Assembly: GCF_002234675.1 (NCBI RefSeq)
Contig: NC_019864.2
Span: 15,579,582-15,643,581 of the forward strand
Direction of reading: 5' to 3'
Source of the DNA: Oryzias latipes
Taxonomy: Eukaryota > Chordata > Actinopteri > Beloniformes > Adrianichthyidae
Length of the DNA stretch: 64,000 bases
Shown in pieces: positions 37,801 through 59,594 of this stretch (position 1 is its first letter; every line of letters starts with the position of its first letter). The position numbers and the translations under genes were made by a program. The notes under the pieces were generated by a model. The model saw only the letters and a list, made by a program, of their open reading frames with translations. It made no database searches and had not been told where the DNA came from.

Positions 37801-38193
37801 AGAGAAGGCTTAAGAGTTTGTTTTTAAATCTGAAAACAAGCAAACCAACAAAGGAAACAACGTGCATGCTGTAACTCAAAATTTGTCCAAAAGAAGGATT
37901 CCTCTGTTAAAAAGCAGATTTCATGAAGCCAAATATTGTTATTTTTAAGTTATAGTAGGTTAACTTACTTTAATGTTAGTTATGAACATTTAAGGTTTTT
38001 CTGATTTTTGGAACAAACATTTTTCTTCTTCATACTTAAGCATAAAAAAAGAGGTAAACAGGTTGTTCAAGCATCAACAAAAGCTACATTAGCAAAAACA
38101 AAACAAAGTAAATAAAGATAGACTTACCCAAAAAATGAAATTAAAGAAAAATAACATATATTTTATGCATTTCGTGCAGCCCGCAACAGCCAT
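31855..38193 (-). CDS. cd81: Tetraspanin CD81
   Basis: Coding exons in transcript order: 38193-38128, 37392-37278, 33435-33338, 33228-33154, 33055-32942, 32840-32748, 32122-32039, 31920-31855; 236 aa, the same length as human CD81, with all phases consistent. The start [14 protein letters not shown] leads into membrane segment 1. Segment 2 ([20 protein letters not shown]) is followed by the tetraspanin [11 protein letters not shown] block and segment 3 ([11 protein letters not shown]). The large loop has the CCG motif (LDCCG) plus the cysteines of SLCPG and SCH. Segment 4 ends in [10 protein letters not shown] and a C-terminal VY. Known role: membrane organiser that forms tetraspanin microdomains and partners with CD19 and integrins. 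Intron 2 is about 3.8 kb. The gene is head to head with kcnc1. Confidence 0.96.
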
Positions 38194-39768
38194 GTTTGAG
38201 CAATTCCTGGATATGCTCTACTTGCCCAAATCAAGGGTTTGTGAGACCTATGTACTTCCAGGGATCACACGGTCTTTGTCAGAGGAGGAGTCCTATCTAG
38301 TCCATTTGAGGGTCTGTGCGCCAGACTCCTCCTCAATGAATAGTGAAAATGAGGTGAGGAACTGCCCACAGTTGTTTTCCTTTTTTATGAAAGAAAGAAA
38401 AACAGTGAGTTATTACTGCTATTATTGATGTTTATTTTAAAGTTTTCCCTTTTTATTCTTTTTTCCCATTCACCAAAGACCCCATTACTGACAGCAGATG
38501 GGGTGAATAACAAGTTAAAGCACACAAACCTTGAGAATCATGGGACTAGCAGCGCCCTCTGCTGGCAAAGTGACAGAATGAATCCCCCTAAAACAACCTT
38601 AGATGCGCTCAGAGTTGGGTGAGGAAGAAAAGTCACCTTCTCTATTTCCCCTTACATTTTTGGTCATAATGGAGTGTTTTGGGTGTCAATTAATGAGAAT
38701 AAATAAATGAAGTTAACATCTAAGTGAAAGCATCCATCCGCGTCAAAGCTCTGAGAAACAGATTTTTTGCACCTCTGGGCGCTCACGGTCACACCTTCTC
38801 CTGCCAGCGGTGCGTGCAGCGCCCTCCAGGCTCCACGTGACCACTCCACGCGACGGCAGTGGAATAGATGCATGAGTAAATAAACGAGCAGCTCTGACTG
38901 TCACCAACTCCTTAAATATGAGACTTGGTGGCGTTTAATTAGACAAAATGCAGGCTTCTGGATTGGGCATGCTCATTGTGAGGTGAGAGAGGAGCGGGAC
39001 CCGGTGAGGAGAACAGGCAGTTCGGGCGTTTTTTTTTTCTTCTTTTTTATTGTGGAGGCTTGACGCCCTCTCACGTTTTTGATCGTGTAGCAGCCCTGAG
39101 AACACGACTGCTCTTCCATCAGACAGGCTTGGGGGGACATGTCCCGCTTTGCATCGACAGGGGGAAAGTCTCCGCGTAATGTAGCAGTCATCAGTGGAGA
39201 CAAAGACCTGCTGCTTCGTGGCAGCGCGTCGTCAAAGCGGAGAGGGAGCGCGCAGAGCGGGGTGTGAAGGAGGCGAGTCTGTAGGCAGCGGGGACCGAAG
39301 CGCGCAGCCTCTCCAGGCGCTGTCCACTCAGCACCACGGCAGTCACCTTGCTGTGAAAGTCACAAACCCTCTTGTCTGATCAGTCGGCGCAATCTGGTCT
39401 GAAGAATTCGATGTTATCACCTCCTGGTTGGGAGGAAGACTGCCATGCTCCTATCTCGACATCTTGGATCTAGCAGCGGTGTGACGTCTATTCCCTTCCT
39501 TTGGCTCCAGTCGGTTTGGATTTAGGCTGTTTCACGGTCCCTACAGGTGTTTCAGATCCTCCAGTTCTGCAGAACATGCCAGGTGTGAATGGAGTCTGGC
39601 CTGAAACGAAGGAGCTCTGATTCCTTTCTCAGCTGCTGAGAGACGACAGGGTGCTTTTGTGTGCGTAATCGTGCGCCTCAGCCTCATCACTTGTGTGCAT
39701 AGTTACAAGGTGCGCCTGTTTACCTTTGCGATGTGGGGAACCTATTGGAGAAATGCCTAAGGGACGCA
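38194..39768. promoter_or_regulatory. Shared upstream region of cd81 and kcnc1
   Basis: A 1.6-kb interval between two divergent start codons. The half nearer kcnc1 (about 38980-39700) is clearly more GC-rich than the rest of the window and probably holds the kcnc1 promoter and 5' UTR. It contains several upstream ATGs, including one at 39731 that opens a nine-codon frame ending at 39760, just before the kcnc1 start. No individual factor site is claimed. Confidence 0.45.
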
Positions 39769-42700
39769 ATGGGCCTGAGCGACGACAAGGATCGCATTGT
39801 GATAAACGTGGGAGGGATCAGACATCAGACGTACCGCAGCACCCTGCGCACCCTACCTGGAACCCGCCTGTCCTGGCTGGCCGAGCCTGATGCGCCCAAC
39901 CACTTTGACTATGATGCCAAGATTGAGGAGTTTTTCTTCGACCGCCACCCAGGCGTTTTTGCACATATCCTTAATTATTACAGAACAGGTAAACTGCACT
40001 GCCCGGCTGATGTCTGCGGGCCCCTCTATGAGGAGGAGCTGGCCTTCTGGGGCATTGATGAGACAGACGTGGAGCCATGCTGCTGGATGACCTATCGCCA
40101 GCACAGGGAGGCGGAGGAGGCCCTTGATAGTTTCGGTGGGGGGGGTCTGTTAGACCTGGGGAGCGATGATCCAGACCCAGAGCCGGAACACACTGAGGAT
40201 GAGGTGGATGAAATGACAAGGAGGCTGGCGCAGGGGGACTCCCCCGATGCCAGGAGTGGGAGCCTGTGGAGCCGCTGGCAGAAGCGCGTTTGGGCTCTGT
40301 TTGAGGACCCTTACTCTTCTAAATATGCAAGGGTGAGTGGATTTTAAACAGCAATATAATTCTGTTAATATATTATTTGATTTTGTCACACAAGACCTGC
40401 TTAAATTCTCATTAAATGTATCAATCACTTCAGACTGCATTTGCTGTTTAGGTGAGTCCAGGAGGGGATTTCTGACCTTGCACTGGGTTTCCACAGTCAG
40501 CCAATATCTAAATATCCTAAAAAGTTGTTTTAAAACATTGTTTACATGCATCTATCTTACAGCAGGAACAGATAACTCCTTATGACTCATAGAGGTGCTC
40601 ATGTTTCCAAAGGATCTGAGGGCTCTCTGGTTAAACGGGTCAGCTGGAGATGAGGAAACCTGCTCTTTGGCACCACCAGATTATTAGTGGCAGGCCTCCA
40701 AACAAAAATGAGGTTGCTGTTGGATGTGACATTTTCAGCAGTCACATCGGCAGGTTTCCATCTGGATGTGATTTGCCTTAATGGTGACAGTAATTTTTCA
40801 CCTCTAGTTAATTTGAATCCCTGCATGGTTGAATTTATTTCCAATTAGAAAAAAACATTCTTCAATGTTTTTCCTGTTGAAGGATGATAAATTCATTGAG
40901 TCCTTTATAAACGTTGGAATTAGCAACATACGACATAAAGGTGTTAAACACTTGGCCCCACAAAGACCTGTGTGCTACATACTGCTTATTTGAACCCTTT
41001 CTAGGGTTTTGGGAGTGGTTCCACATACACTCACACACTTGTCTCATATTCAACAGCAACAAAACTAGAGCAAGGACTTACAGAGACTCTCCCAAGACTG
41101 GCAGAGAGATTAATTAGACACGAGCGTCAGAGTTAATTACAGACTTTAGTCACAGTGGATGTATCAGTGGAGAGGACATGCCACTGCCTTGCACTGTCAG
41201 TCTCTTGTTTGCCAGCAACAGTCAGATTTAGCCAATAAGAGGATTTTGTGTTTGTGTATCATGCTCCCTGCAGCCTGCACCAATAAGACACTGCTTTTGT
41301 TTAATGGTTTGAATAGTGGGATGTTGGCTAAGAGAGATAATTGGTCTAGAGGCATCTATGGATGAAATGAAAGAGGCGTATCAGAGGAGACCTTAATCAC
41401 TTCTGTGGATTTTGAGGCAGTGCTCCTAGTCTGTAAGAAATGAGAATGTCATTAATAGTTTTAGATTTCAAAAAGAGTATAAAAAGGAAAGTTACCATGG
41501 TATGATGGAGGCTTCTGGTTGTTAATCTCTGTAAACATCTATTTTTGAAGGACACATCAAATTATATTGATGTAATTTTATAAAGAATCCACATTTTAGT
41601 TTGATAAAACATCAGAAAATATTTAGGCTCCAAACACAGACACAAATCATTGTTGTTTTATGTAAGACAGCTTGTGAGAAAGAGTAAATATTGTAGCAAA
41701 TTTGCACGTTTCCTTTCATTAACAATTTAAATTAATGCAATCATATTTGAAATGTGCTTCAATAAAACATGTTTGTGGATGTGGTTTTAGGGGTCTTGAC
41801 TCAGAATTCAACACTCCCATCTTGACATTATTCAAACATAGAGGGGAAGCTGACATTCACCAGCAGAAGTGATTTCCTCAGAACAATGGAATGAATCCCC
41901 TGGTGATGAGACATTATAATGAGAGCCTGTTTTCCATCCTGTGCTGCACGTCTGCCTGCCTGTGAATGGACGTGACTGCTAAACAGGCAGCGTTTCCTTC
42001 ATTCAGAGGACAACCCAGACGTCCAACTTACATCTTCCCCAAAATCCGTCATTACTCCTTCTTCCTGCTTAACCGTCCATTAGTTTAAAAGACACCAAGG
42101 AACCTTGCATATTTCCATGCCCAACTAAACTGTTATTGATCCAGCTTTTGCACTACACAGATTGCTCTCTTCGTGTTTATCGTTTTATTTTCTGTCCTCA
42201 CGCCTCTTATCCCTAAGATAAATCAGCTGATTCTCCGTAATTGTTTGAAGAAGCAGGAGCAGTACTATAAACCAGGACCCTGTAATGAGACAAAGATAAC
42301 ATAAGGATAGGATTGCAATCAGTGTCCCGGGGATACACTGGATCTGCCACACTCAGTTGCTTTAGAAATCTCAACCTAAAGTGGGGAAATCGGATATTCC
42401 GATAAATAAATAAGAGGTATAAAGTACACTTTGGGGTTTAGGATAATTACGGGTATCTACAGTCACAGGAGTCTGAGCAATTTGACCTTGTGCAGGGAAG
42501 ACCTACTACAGTCAGGGCTGCGACAGAAGGAGCCCTGGCTAAATTTAGACAAGTGAATTAATGCCAGAGCCCCTTTTGTTGCTGCTAGGTCTTTCTTATT
42601 CTGCATGTAGCACACCCAAGAAATTCCCATGACCTTGAAAAAAAACTAAGGCGAGGAGAGGACAAAGAAGCTCATACTGGTAGTCCCTAGAATGACTCTA

Positions 42701-45683
42701 CAAAATCAAGACACACACAAGCTGTGGTTCTCACTGTCAAACAAAATGCCTCTGTCTGAGATGGTAGATCGAATTGCATTTCCTGTCAGGAATGGATGTT
42801 TTTAAGCTCAATAACATTTCATGAACTATTGTTTTTTTCTCCTCTTTACCCTCTTCCCATCTCACTTCCTTCTCCTCTTCCTTTTTCCTGCTCAGTGGAT
42901 AGCTCTGGCCTCGCTGTTCTTTATTCTGGTGTCCATCACCACCTTCTGTCTGGAGACCCACGAAGCTTTCAACCCAATCGTCAACCGCACATATGTGGAA
43001 CACTTGGACAACATCACAACAGAGAACACGTACCAGGAGACAGAGACGGCAGCCTACCTCACCTACATTGAAGGCGTTTGTGTGGTGTGGTTCACTTTTG
43101 AATTTCTAATGCGAATAACTTTCTGCCCAAACAAGTTTGATTTCATTCGTAACGCGCTGAACATCATAGACTTTGTGGCCATTCTGCCCTTCTACTTGGA
43201 AGTGGGCCTCAGTGGGCTGTCCTCCAAGGCAGCTAAGGACGTGCTGGGTTTCCTGAGGGTGGTTCGCTTTGTGCGGATCCTGCGAATCTTCAAGCTGACC
43301 CGTCACTTTGTGGGACTGCGCGTTCTGGGCCACACACTGAGGGCCAGCACCAACGAATTCCTTCTCCTCATCATCTTCCTTGCTCTCGGTGTCCTGATCT
43401 TTGCCACTATGATCTACTATGCTGAACGGATTGGCGCTAACCCCAACGACCCTCGAGCTAGCGACCACACACAATTCAAGAACATCCCAATTGGATTCTG
43501 GTGGGCTGTAGTGACCATGACGACCCTCGGCTATGGAGACATGTACCCCAAAACGACATTTGGCATGCTGGTTGGAGCTCTGTGCGCCCTGGCAGGTGTG
43601 CTTACCATTGCAATGCCCGTTCCTGTGATTGTCAACAACTTTGGAATGTATTACTCATTGGCTATGGCGAAACAGAAACTACCAAAGAAAAAGAACAGGC
43701 ACATCCCTCGGGCCCCCCAACCAGGTTCTCCCAACTACTGTAAAGCAAGCATCAGCTCCCAGCATCCAAGTCCCATTGCCAATGACGATGTTTTCGAGAT
43801 TAAGTTTCAAGGTAAGACATACATCCTCATATATTGTGCTGTGTAACTCTTGTTTTCTGACCTTGTGAATTGACTTAACTGCCATTCAGGTAACCCTTCA
43901 ATTGCATGATTCATCATGAGTTTGAACCAATAAATTAACTTCTAAAGACAGTCAATAATATATGTAATAAAATGTAAATTCAATTTGGGATAGGAGAATA
44001 AAGAGACAGAGGCAAACCATGAGTAATCTAGCTATTGATTTTACACTTCTTAATGCAGTGACTCACTCCTGCTCTCTCTTAAAACCAAGTGGGAAAAAGC
44101 ATTTGCAACATTAAGAGCAACACAAGCAGGCGTCTGCTGAAGTTCATTCAAATGTACTGATGATAAAGGAAAAGGGAATTTTTATGAAACAGCTGAACTT
44201 CAAACAGTATAAACAACAGACTAAACCCGTGCAGTGAGGTTTATCGTACAGTTTAATCCCTATGCGCCTTAAAGTGTAAAGCAGGACAGATTGGAAAAAA
44301 AAACACAACAACTTATCACCTACTTTGAGAGTGCAGCAAAAAAATCTCAAAATTAAAAAGATTGTTTTGTTTGCTTCAAGACTCCAAGCTGAATGGCGAG
44401 GCAGCTAATGCGGCTCTGGCTAATGAAGACTGTCCCCACATAGACCAGGCTATTTCTCCGGAAGAAATCTTCAGCCCCAGCGAGAGAGAGCGGCCCTGCT
44501 TTCTGGTCACCACTGCTGAGCGTCCAAACCACACTGGGGGCAGAGTGAAGAGGGGTACGTACAGTAATAGCCAATCACAAGCCCCCCTCAAACACTGACA
44601 CCCTATAGACCATAGACAGGACACGCTCCTCTTTGTCTATTTGAATGTCACACCGCAAATGTCCCACAGTTGCTCCCACACCAACGGTCTGATCGGTCAG
44701 AGCAGCCTTCACGTAATCTCCCAGCGGCTGCTTCTCCCAAATCAACCTGTGGGATTTTGTATATAGTCCAACACAAAATATATTTTAAGGCCAAGCACAA
44801 TCACCACATATCCTGAGACTAGTTTTCCACATTTACATGATATATATTTTTTGATACCATGCACACTGTAATACACCTATTTATCCACCAGTAAGAAAGC
44901 TATTTTTGACTTTTACATGATGTAGAGTGTGATGTCCTACGTGCGTAAGAACGCGTTCATGTGCTACACGTGCATCTTGTATGTGTTTTAATGATAAATA
45001 CTCTTACTTACAACTATTCTTTTTGATCATAACGGTGCATGAAATGTCTTGCTGATGGGTGCTATAAGGATGGTGATGGAGCACAACACAGATATAGGAA
45101 GCTTCATGTCTAATAACTTTATGTCAATTTTTTTGTTTTCTGGTTTCTACAAAAATTGTCAACAACTCTATTCAATTAATTTTATTTTACATTTAAAAAG
45201 ACAACAGTCTTTGAAAATTATTTAGGCCATTTGCAGTATGAAGCACATAATTCTGCCTGCAGTAATGAAAACATTCCCTGCCTGAGGTGCCTGCCTGTTG
45301 AGAGTTTATTGTCCAGTGTTTTACTCCAAGCCATTCCAGTACCACCCGTTGCATGCTGGTCTACTCCTGATGCGCTCAATGCATGGAGAACAACAATGCG
45401 TTTGAAGTCTGTGTTGACTTGTGTCATTCGAGACAAAAACAAGAAAGCAACAGGTCTAGCGTTAGCAGTAAGGAACACCGAAAAAATTGTCATGGATTCA
45501 GTGCTGCAGTGTACTCAGAACATTCTCTGTTTTTCAACTGAAGGTTATGAAAAGCCTTGGAGCCTTAACAGCATGTCTGGCATGAGCGGGGATGCCTCTG
45601 GAGTGTCCTCAGTGTCCGCCCTGCCCTGCAGCCCACCCTGTCTAATGCAGCACTCACATTCTCCCATCCCATCCATTATGTAG
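39769..45683 (+). CDS. kcnc1: Voltage-gated potassium channel Kv3.1
   Basis: Coding exons: 39769-40332, 42896-43811, 44381-44554, 45544-45683; 597 aa with continuous phase (human Kv3.1b is 585). The start ATG ([16 protein letters not shown]) matches the family N-terminus. Upstream in-frame codons lack an ATG. The T1 tetramerisation domain (about 8-110) has the zinc motif HCPADVCG with the later EPCC. S1 begins at about residue 190. S4 (about 307-326) carries six regularly spaced basic residues (R309 to R324). The selectivity filter TLGYGD is at 398-403, and S6 contains AMPVPVIV. Exon 3 starts [20 protein letters not shown], as in Kv3.1b. Exon 4 starts YEKPWSLNS and ends HSPIPSIM, resembling the Kv3.2 C-terminus. 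Known role: fast-spiking neuron repolarisation. kcnc1 rather than kcnc2 is chosen because sergef and tph1 lie beside it. Confidence 0.95.
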
Positions 45684-48600
45684 CATGGTTGAGTAGCAGA
45701 CACAATGCCATTGGAAGGCCAGTCCACACTTCTTTCTTATCTTTCCTGTCAGATTTTGCTTTGACACTTGCCTTCGCTCCTGCTTTCTTTTTTTCCATTT
45801 TTGCTTTATTATTTTTCTGGAAAACTGTATTCTTATTGTGCTTATACTCAAGCTTCCCAAGTGTTCTCCTTGGGTGTGTCATCCTATCCTAGAGTAGAAG
45901 ACATTGGCACATGCCACTCTGCATGGGTCACCTCAGTTACAGACAAAGCACTGGTGAACTGCAGGTTTACTCCATTATTCTTCCTGTGTTTACATCATTG
46001 CCTGTTGCTCTGTTGCTTTTGATCTCTTCTATTTCTCTGCTAAAAACTTTTATACCATATGCTTTTTGATTTTTGTGAGAAGAAAAATGGCAGAAAGCAA
46101 CCCCTACTAACAGTATGCTGGACATGAATTATAAATGCTTTTAAACATATGTCTAAAAAGCTGTTAAGGCAACTGCTAAGTGCTTTGTAATTTGCAAAGC
46201 AGAGATGTTTTGATTGAAAAAAAAAAGCATTCCAGAGAAGACTCACTGTTAGCTGACAGGCCATTACAAAAATATTTAGCAAAATCTGATGCAAAATGGA
46301 GATGATGACCATTTCTATGCCACCAGTGATGAAAACAGATAATGTGAACGGACGCAAAACTGTTTGTATGTTCTACATAAAAAAATATGGTCAACTATAG
46401 AAATGAGCAGATGTGCAGCACCTGTAAGGAAAAAAAAAAGTTTTTTTTTTTTTTGTAAAAGCCTTGTCATAATTATGCATTTTGAGACAGCTTTAAAAAT
46501 AGAAAAATGAAAAAAGAGACTCAGTCATAGCAGAAAGGTTTGATGTAGCGGCCATTTTTTTGCCTTCGCCCAAACTCATGCATTATTAATCTTTTATTTA
46601 TTTGATGGGGATTTCCTTTTAAGATTAGCACAAGTTAACTTGAAAAATCAGTTTTAAAGCCAACCTATGTGGTTATGAGCACAAATAGATCTCTTTCCAT
46701 CATTAGCCATGGGTTTTTAGACAGTATTAAAAGGCTGCCGCAACTGTCACTGCCATGACGCTAAATTGATGAAGGACAAAATAGTTATAAATCAATGGTG
46801 CCTTCATACCTGGTGAGGCAAAGAAAAAAATTGATGGAAAGATTACTTAAGTGTAGCATCATTACATCTAAATATCTTTATTATAGCAGTGTTGGAAAAG
46901 CTTTATTTTATGAAGGGGTGCTTTGTAACTTTTTCCACCAGCAATCAGAATAAGGAAACCTTTTTTATTCCCCTGCAGGGTGACATAGCATTAAAGAATA
47001 ACAGGCAAAAAGAAGAAAAAAGAACAATAAAAACAGATTAATGGCCCAATTTTTGTATAAAAAGCACAAACTACAAAGGGGGAAAAAGGCAACTTGATAG
47101 AGCCAACACAAATCAAGTTAGGACTAACCAGATGTCACAGTGACTATATTTCTGTATGTATGTCCATTGGTTCAAAGCAGCAACAGCCTATTGTCACTTG
47201 TACTGATACTGTCCCATTTATTATGCACAAGTTTTTCAGGGCACTTTATCAAAATTTATGTAGACTAATCAGAGGTGTTGATTTGTAGAAGATGATGTAG
47301 TATAGCAATTCCAGCAACTCATCCAAGTTTTGTTTTACTCTGAATGAGCAGTTTTACATTTCTAGTCATGTCTGTTGTGGTAATTAATGGACGTTATTTA
47401 AAAAAAAAAAGTTAAAATTATAATATTAGTGTGACGTTTTGATGTAAAGAAATACAGGTGAATTAAATGGTAATGCAATTTAAAGGGGGGAGGAACAATA
47501 GCACAGTGTCTAATGTAAGTCTACTTTGAGAAAGGTAATTGCATGTATTGTACTTTTATGCAAGAGAAAAGTATTCAACTAAAACATGTAAATACAAAGT
47601 CATTGCATGAAATAAATTTTTTACACAATGAGCGTTTAGACTCTGTTTTTATGCAACCCCACATGCAGACATACATGCGCTTGTTTTTATCGACAACTGT
47701 TTGACCCTCTGTCCGCCGCTGTTGGAGTCAGGGGGATTCACACAGAGGAGGTTACTGTGAGAGCATGATGCAGGTCAAACAAACGCATGACAGTGACTGA
47801 CCTGCTCTACGTCAAACTATAAAGCGCAGCATGATTAGGCATGTTCATTAACCGACCCGGAGTCCAACCTTCCGCATTCAGACACCAGTCTGATGTCTGA
47901 CGCCTTCTCTAAGCATGGGAACAACATGGTAAACCCATGTTTACCATGAGGAACTAACGGAGCACATTTTCTTTACTCATCGCCATCATGTCCATCATGT
48001 CCATCATTTTGCATTATTTGTGTAATAATTCATTTTTGTTATTGTTTTTTTTATATGTTTATAGAGACCCAACGACAGCAGCGGAGCAGACAACCAACAG
48101 AGTCAGTTTGTGTTATGAACCATGGTGTACCAACCACTATGTGTATGACCCATAATGGCCCATCACCCACCTGATAGTGCTAAAGCATTGTTGTGTGTAT
48201 TACTTAGGATTTTTTTAAAGGGGTGCGACAGTGAGAACCTGTACCTCACAAACTCAGCATAGATGTAGCACTGAGGACGTTTTGTTGTCAAGCCTTATGT
48301 AGCTCAGTATCTGTGACTGGTTACAGTGTTGTAATTTGTGTGCCTATTTTCAGTGTGTGCTAGTGCTGTAAATACGCTTCTTTTGTGTGCTGAAAGTTGT
48401 GTGTACCAATGTTTTGAGTGTTCATCTTATATTTGTGTGCTTCCTCTGTCGAAAAAAAATGTCGCTCCAATTTTTTTTTTTTTAATCACAGATACCTTCA
48501 GCAAAAAAACAAAAAAAAAAAACAAAGAAAATCACCTGTAATGTCAGCCAGACTTGACATTTTAGGACAAATTACGTTTGCACTGTCATAGTCACATCTT

Positions 48601-50157
48601 TGTAGACTTTTGCACTGTTTTGCACCAGTGAAATTTTAAAAACCATCCGTTATGTTTTCCAAGCAGCCAAGAAAACATAAAAGAAAAAAGAAGTTTGATA
48701 TAAGAGACTTTAAAACTGTAAGTGGTGATGTGAGCATTTGTCAAAAATTCGGAACTATCAAGAATCGATTAAAAAAGAAAGGCTTAGAAAGAAAATAGAA
48801 TAATAAGTGATACTTCTTGTTGACATCATACACTTTTTTTCGTTAGTAATTTGGCATATTAATCAACACCACCAGCTAATAACAAACCTTTACCATCAAA
48901 CTGGACAAGTGCCTCTGTTACCCGAATTGTTTTAGCCAGTAAGGAGTTCACTCACACATTGAAAGTCTTTTTTAGTTAACAATAACCAGCACAGTTCAGC
49001 TCTCTAAAGCGCACAAAAGAAATGAGAAAGTCCCTTATGGATCAAGCTTAGTTAAAATCTGAAAGGAAACAAACACTGTTTGTGTGTTGAAGTTAGAAGG
49101 GACCAACTTTTTACTGCTCAACTGCAAACACACTGCCTACCACTTGCCTAAATCTGTGTGCAGTCAGGGACAGCAAACTGAATCTGCCAAAAGAGGGGGA
49201 GAGGCATGGAAACAGTGCATTGTTTGACACAGGAAAAGAAACCTTACAAACACACAACTTAAGAGGCAAATAATGTGTGCCATCCAGCAAGGTTTCAGTG
49301 TGTTTGGAACAACGTGCATTCAGTGGGTTGTTATTTTTACGGAGTTCAGTGACTTTTTTGGATTGGTTTGTTGTTTTCCCTTTTTTTTGTGTCTTTTTTG
49401 ACCGATATCGTTCCGATCTGTACAATAAATAGTAAATTAAAAAAAACAACTATAGAAATAATCACTTTTCAATGAGTGTCAATTCCTTTTATTGTTTCAA
49501 ACTAACAAAATAAAAATGACATCAAGCTATGCAAAATTTCTGAGAAAGTTGGGTCATCATTTAATTAGCATAAACCACAAGTATTAGCATAAATACTTTA
49601 ATAAAAAATTGCATCTTTTTATTAGCTTTGAAAGTCTTTATTGAAAAATTGGATGTATTCCACAGGTGCAAAGTTTACATTAAATCCATGAATAACAGTT
49701 TATTTCTTGAAGTAAGGAAGAGGTAGAAAGGAGCAAAATATAAATAAACAAGTGACTGACTTTCAAATATGGAAATATTGTCCTGCAGCTGTGATTGATG
49801 ACGTATATGATGCCTGAGACATTTTCCAGAATCAGGGACTTCCTTACACACACAAACAAAAGAAATTGGAATAAAAATCAGTTTTTGTATCAGTTCATCC
49901 ATCCCCTAACATAATCCAGAATATTTTGACTTTAAGGACAAACATTGCAATGGCATTACATTTTTTTCACATCACCTTCATCAAACTGACAGCTAGGCTG
50001 AAGGAACTGTGACCCTTGCAGCATGACAGATTTCCCAGACTGCTTTTCTGACATCTGTACTTGAAAGTGACACCTATGTAGTTTGCTTAAATGCCATTTG
50101 GAAAGGTGAACTGTGGTTTGCAGACAAGGGGAAACAGAAAAAAAAGTTTCCTGTAAT
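45684..50157. other. Convergent 3' region of kcnc1 and sergef
   Basis: No separate gene is seen in these 4.5 kb. It should contain the kcnc1 3' UTR and the sergef 3' UTR. Plus-strand AATAAA occurs at 47611 and 49424; minus-strand AATAAA (plus TTTATT) occurs at 49488-49493 and again between 49617 and 49641. A short open frame directly behind a splice-acceptor-like sequence at 48065 is discussed as a possible extra kcnc1 exon. Confidence 0.45.
47611..47616 (+). terminator. Candidate kcnc1 polyadenylation signal
   Basis: AATAAA about 1.9 kb after the kcnc1 stop codon. A second AATAAA at 49424-49429 could give a longer 3' UTR. Neither use can be shown from sequence alone. Confidence 0.3.

Positions 50158-59594
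<9,437 letters not shown>

Noticed and set aside
39733-39768. Extension of kcnc1 upstream to an in-frame GTG
   Set aside because: The codon at 39733 is GTG, not ATG. The ATG at 39769 has a good context and matches the family N-terminus.
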